This document shows positions 5,236 through 6,063 of a stretch of 6,063 nucleotides of DNA, one piece after another. This stretch comes from JAOTYV01 sp964469835 (GTDB lineage: Bacteria; Pseudomonadota; Alphaproteobacteria; UBA8366): the NCBI GenBank assembly GCA_964469835.1, contig CAYYBI010000336.1, positions 1 through 6,063 of the forward strand. The letters run 5' to 3'. Numbering within the stretch: the stretch's first letter is position 1; each line of letters opens with the position of its first letter. The notes beneath the pieces were generated by a model. That model searched no databases. It was not told the origin of the DNA and saw only the letters and a program-made list of their open reading frames with translations. Both the position numbers and the translations under genes were made by a program.

Positions 5236-6063
5236 ATGACGAACTCAACGAATGACGGTCCGCTCGCCGGCTGTCGGGTACTGGAGATCGGCTCGATCGT
5301 CGCCGGCCCCTATTGCGGACGGCTGATGGCGGATTTCGGTGCGGATGTCATCAAGCTGGAGGCGCCGGGTGGCGACCGGCTGCGCGGCCTTGGCAAGCGT
5401 TACAACGGCAAATCCTTGTTCGTCGCCACCATCCACCGCAACAAACGCAACATTTCGATCAACCTGAAGTCGGAAGAAGGGCGCGACATCGTGCGCCGTC
5501 TGATGCTGGACAGCGACGTGGTGATTGAGAACCTCAGCCCGGGCGCGCTCGACAAATGGGGTCTCGGCTATACGGAGATGGCAAAAGCGCACCCGCGCCT
5601 CGTAATGGTGCGGATTAGCGGATACGGGCAGACCGGCCCCTATGCGGACCGGCCGGGCTACGGCATCGTCGGCGAGGCGGTCAGCGGGTTGCGCGGTATC
5701 ATCGGCGATCCGGACCGGCCGCCGCCCCGCGCCGCGGTGCCCTTGACCGACTACATCACCGGCGTACACGCCGCCTATGGCGTGATGATGGCGCTCTATC
5801 ACCGCGAGCGAACCGGCCGGGGCCAGGAAATCGACGCAACGCTCTACGAATCCGCCTTCAGCTTCATGGAGAGTTTCGTGCCCGCCTACGAGAAGCTCGG
5901 CGTTGTACCCGAACGCACCGGCGCGGCACTGCCGGGCTCCGCGCCCAACAACCTCTACCCCACCGCCGACGGCAAGTTCGTGCACATCACCTCCACGAAC
6001 GATTCGATCTTCAGCCGGCTGGCGGAAGCGATGGGCCGGCCGGATCTGTCCAGCCACCCGGAT
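5236..6063 (+). CDS. Class III CoA-transferase, CaiB/BaiF (Frc) family (3' partial)
   Basis: The frame is open from ATG 5236 to the last base (276 residues); full-length members have about 390-430, so roughly 120-150 are missing. These enzymes move CoA between carboxylic acids through an aspartyl-CoA intermediate. Visible signatures are the N-terminal LAGCRVLEIGSIVAGPYCGR (10-29), ADFGADVIKLEAPGGD (32-47), RNKRNISINLKSEEGR (68-83), VIENLSPGALDKWGLGY (96-112), RISGYGQTGPYADRPGYG (126-143) and VPLTDYITGVHAAYG with the probable catalytic Asp172, near Frc Asp169. AGGGGA (5222-5227) lies 8 nt before the ATG. It follows the ligase on the same strand, separated by 159 bp with two palindromic repeats, so expression may be partly uncoupled from the ligase. 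Carnitine, oxalate, succinate/benzylsuccinate and bile-acid types all share these motifs; the substrate cannot be chosen. Confidence 0.94.
   Translation, partial: MTNSTNDGPLAGCRVLEIGSIVAGPYCGRLMADFGADVIKLEAPGGDRLRGLGKRYNGKSLFVATIHRNKRNISINLKSEEGRDIVRRLMLDSDVVIENLSPGALDKWGLGYTEMAKAHPRLVMVRISGYGQTGPYADRPGYGIVGEAVSGLRGIIGDPDRPPPRAAVPLTDYITGVHAAYGVMMALYHRERTGRGQEIDATLYESAFSFMESFVPAYEKLGVVPERTGAALPGSAPNNLYPTADGKFVHITSTNDSIFSRLAEAMGRPDLSSHPD

Noticed and set aside
5168..5239. A 23-codon frame starting ATG after CAAGG and ending in TGA that overlaps the CoA-transferase ATG (ATGA overlap).
   Set aside because: It runs through repeat copy 2 and codes mostly repeat-derived residues. A leader peptide is possible but nothing beyond the overlap supports it.
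5245..6057. 270-codon open frame on the minus strand opposite the CoA-transferase.
   Set aside because: It is antisense to a clear CaiB-family gene. Low codon plausibility and no domain in the translation.

Overview
The window is a GC-rich stretch of bacterial chromosome. Codon use and the nearest remembered relatives (stachydrine/N-methylproline demethylase-type flavoenzymes, BadH-like dehydrogenases, AliA-like ligases) suggest an alphaproteobacterium, perhaps near Rhodospirillales or Hyphomicrobiales. A palindromic intergenic repeat of a kind I associate with alphaproteobacteria agrees with this. The assignment is inference; no rRNA or other taxonomic marker is present.

Layout: (1) 1-1140 (+) is the C-terminal part of an Old-Yellow-Enzyme-type NAD(P)H:flavin oxidoreductase, cut by the left edge. 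(2) 1304-2209 (+) is a TauD/TfdA-family Fe(II)/2-oxoglutarate dioxygenase, preceded by a leader with small inverted repeats. (3) 2242-2496 (-) is a small secreted six-cysteine protein of unknown function, convergent with the dioxygenase. (4) A 144-bp divergent intergenic region (2497-2640) has candidate back-to-back promoters. (5) 2641-3387 (+) is a BadH-like short-chain dehydrogenase. (6) 3427-5076 (+) is an acyl-CoA ligase of the cyclohexanecarboxylate-CoA ligase type. (7) 5091-5210 holds two inverted copies of a 30-nt palindromic repeat. (8) 5236-6063 (+) is a class III (CaiB/BaiF) CoA-transferase, cut by the right edge.

The five large genes read as part of a catabolic cluster for a small organic acid, possibly alicyclic or N-methylated. 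The dioxygenase and flavoenzyme would oxidise or demethylate the substrate, the ligase or CoA-transferase would make the CoA thioester, and the BadH-like dehydrogenase would oxidise a hydroxyacyl-CoA. The dehydrogenase, ligase and CoA-transferase are probably co-transcribed. The actual substrate cannot be read from the sequence. There is no tRNA, rRNA, CRISPR array, insertion sequence or phage gene, and no gene-free stretch over 300 bases. I do not see an obviously new multi-gene system. The points most worth checking are the inverted repeat pair, the orphan cysteine-rich secreted protein, the altered Fe-S cysteine motif of the flavoenzyme and the BadH/AliA-like pairing.
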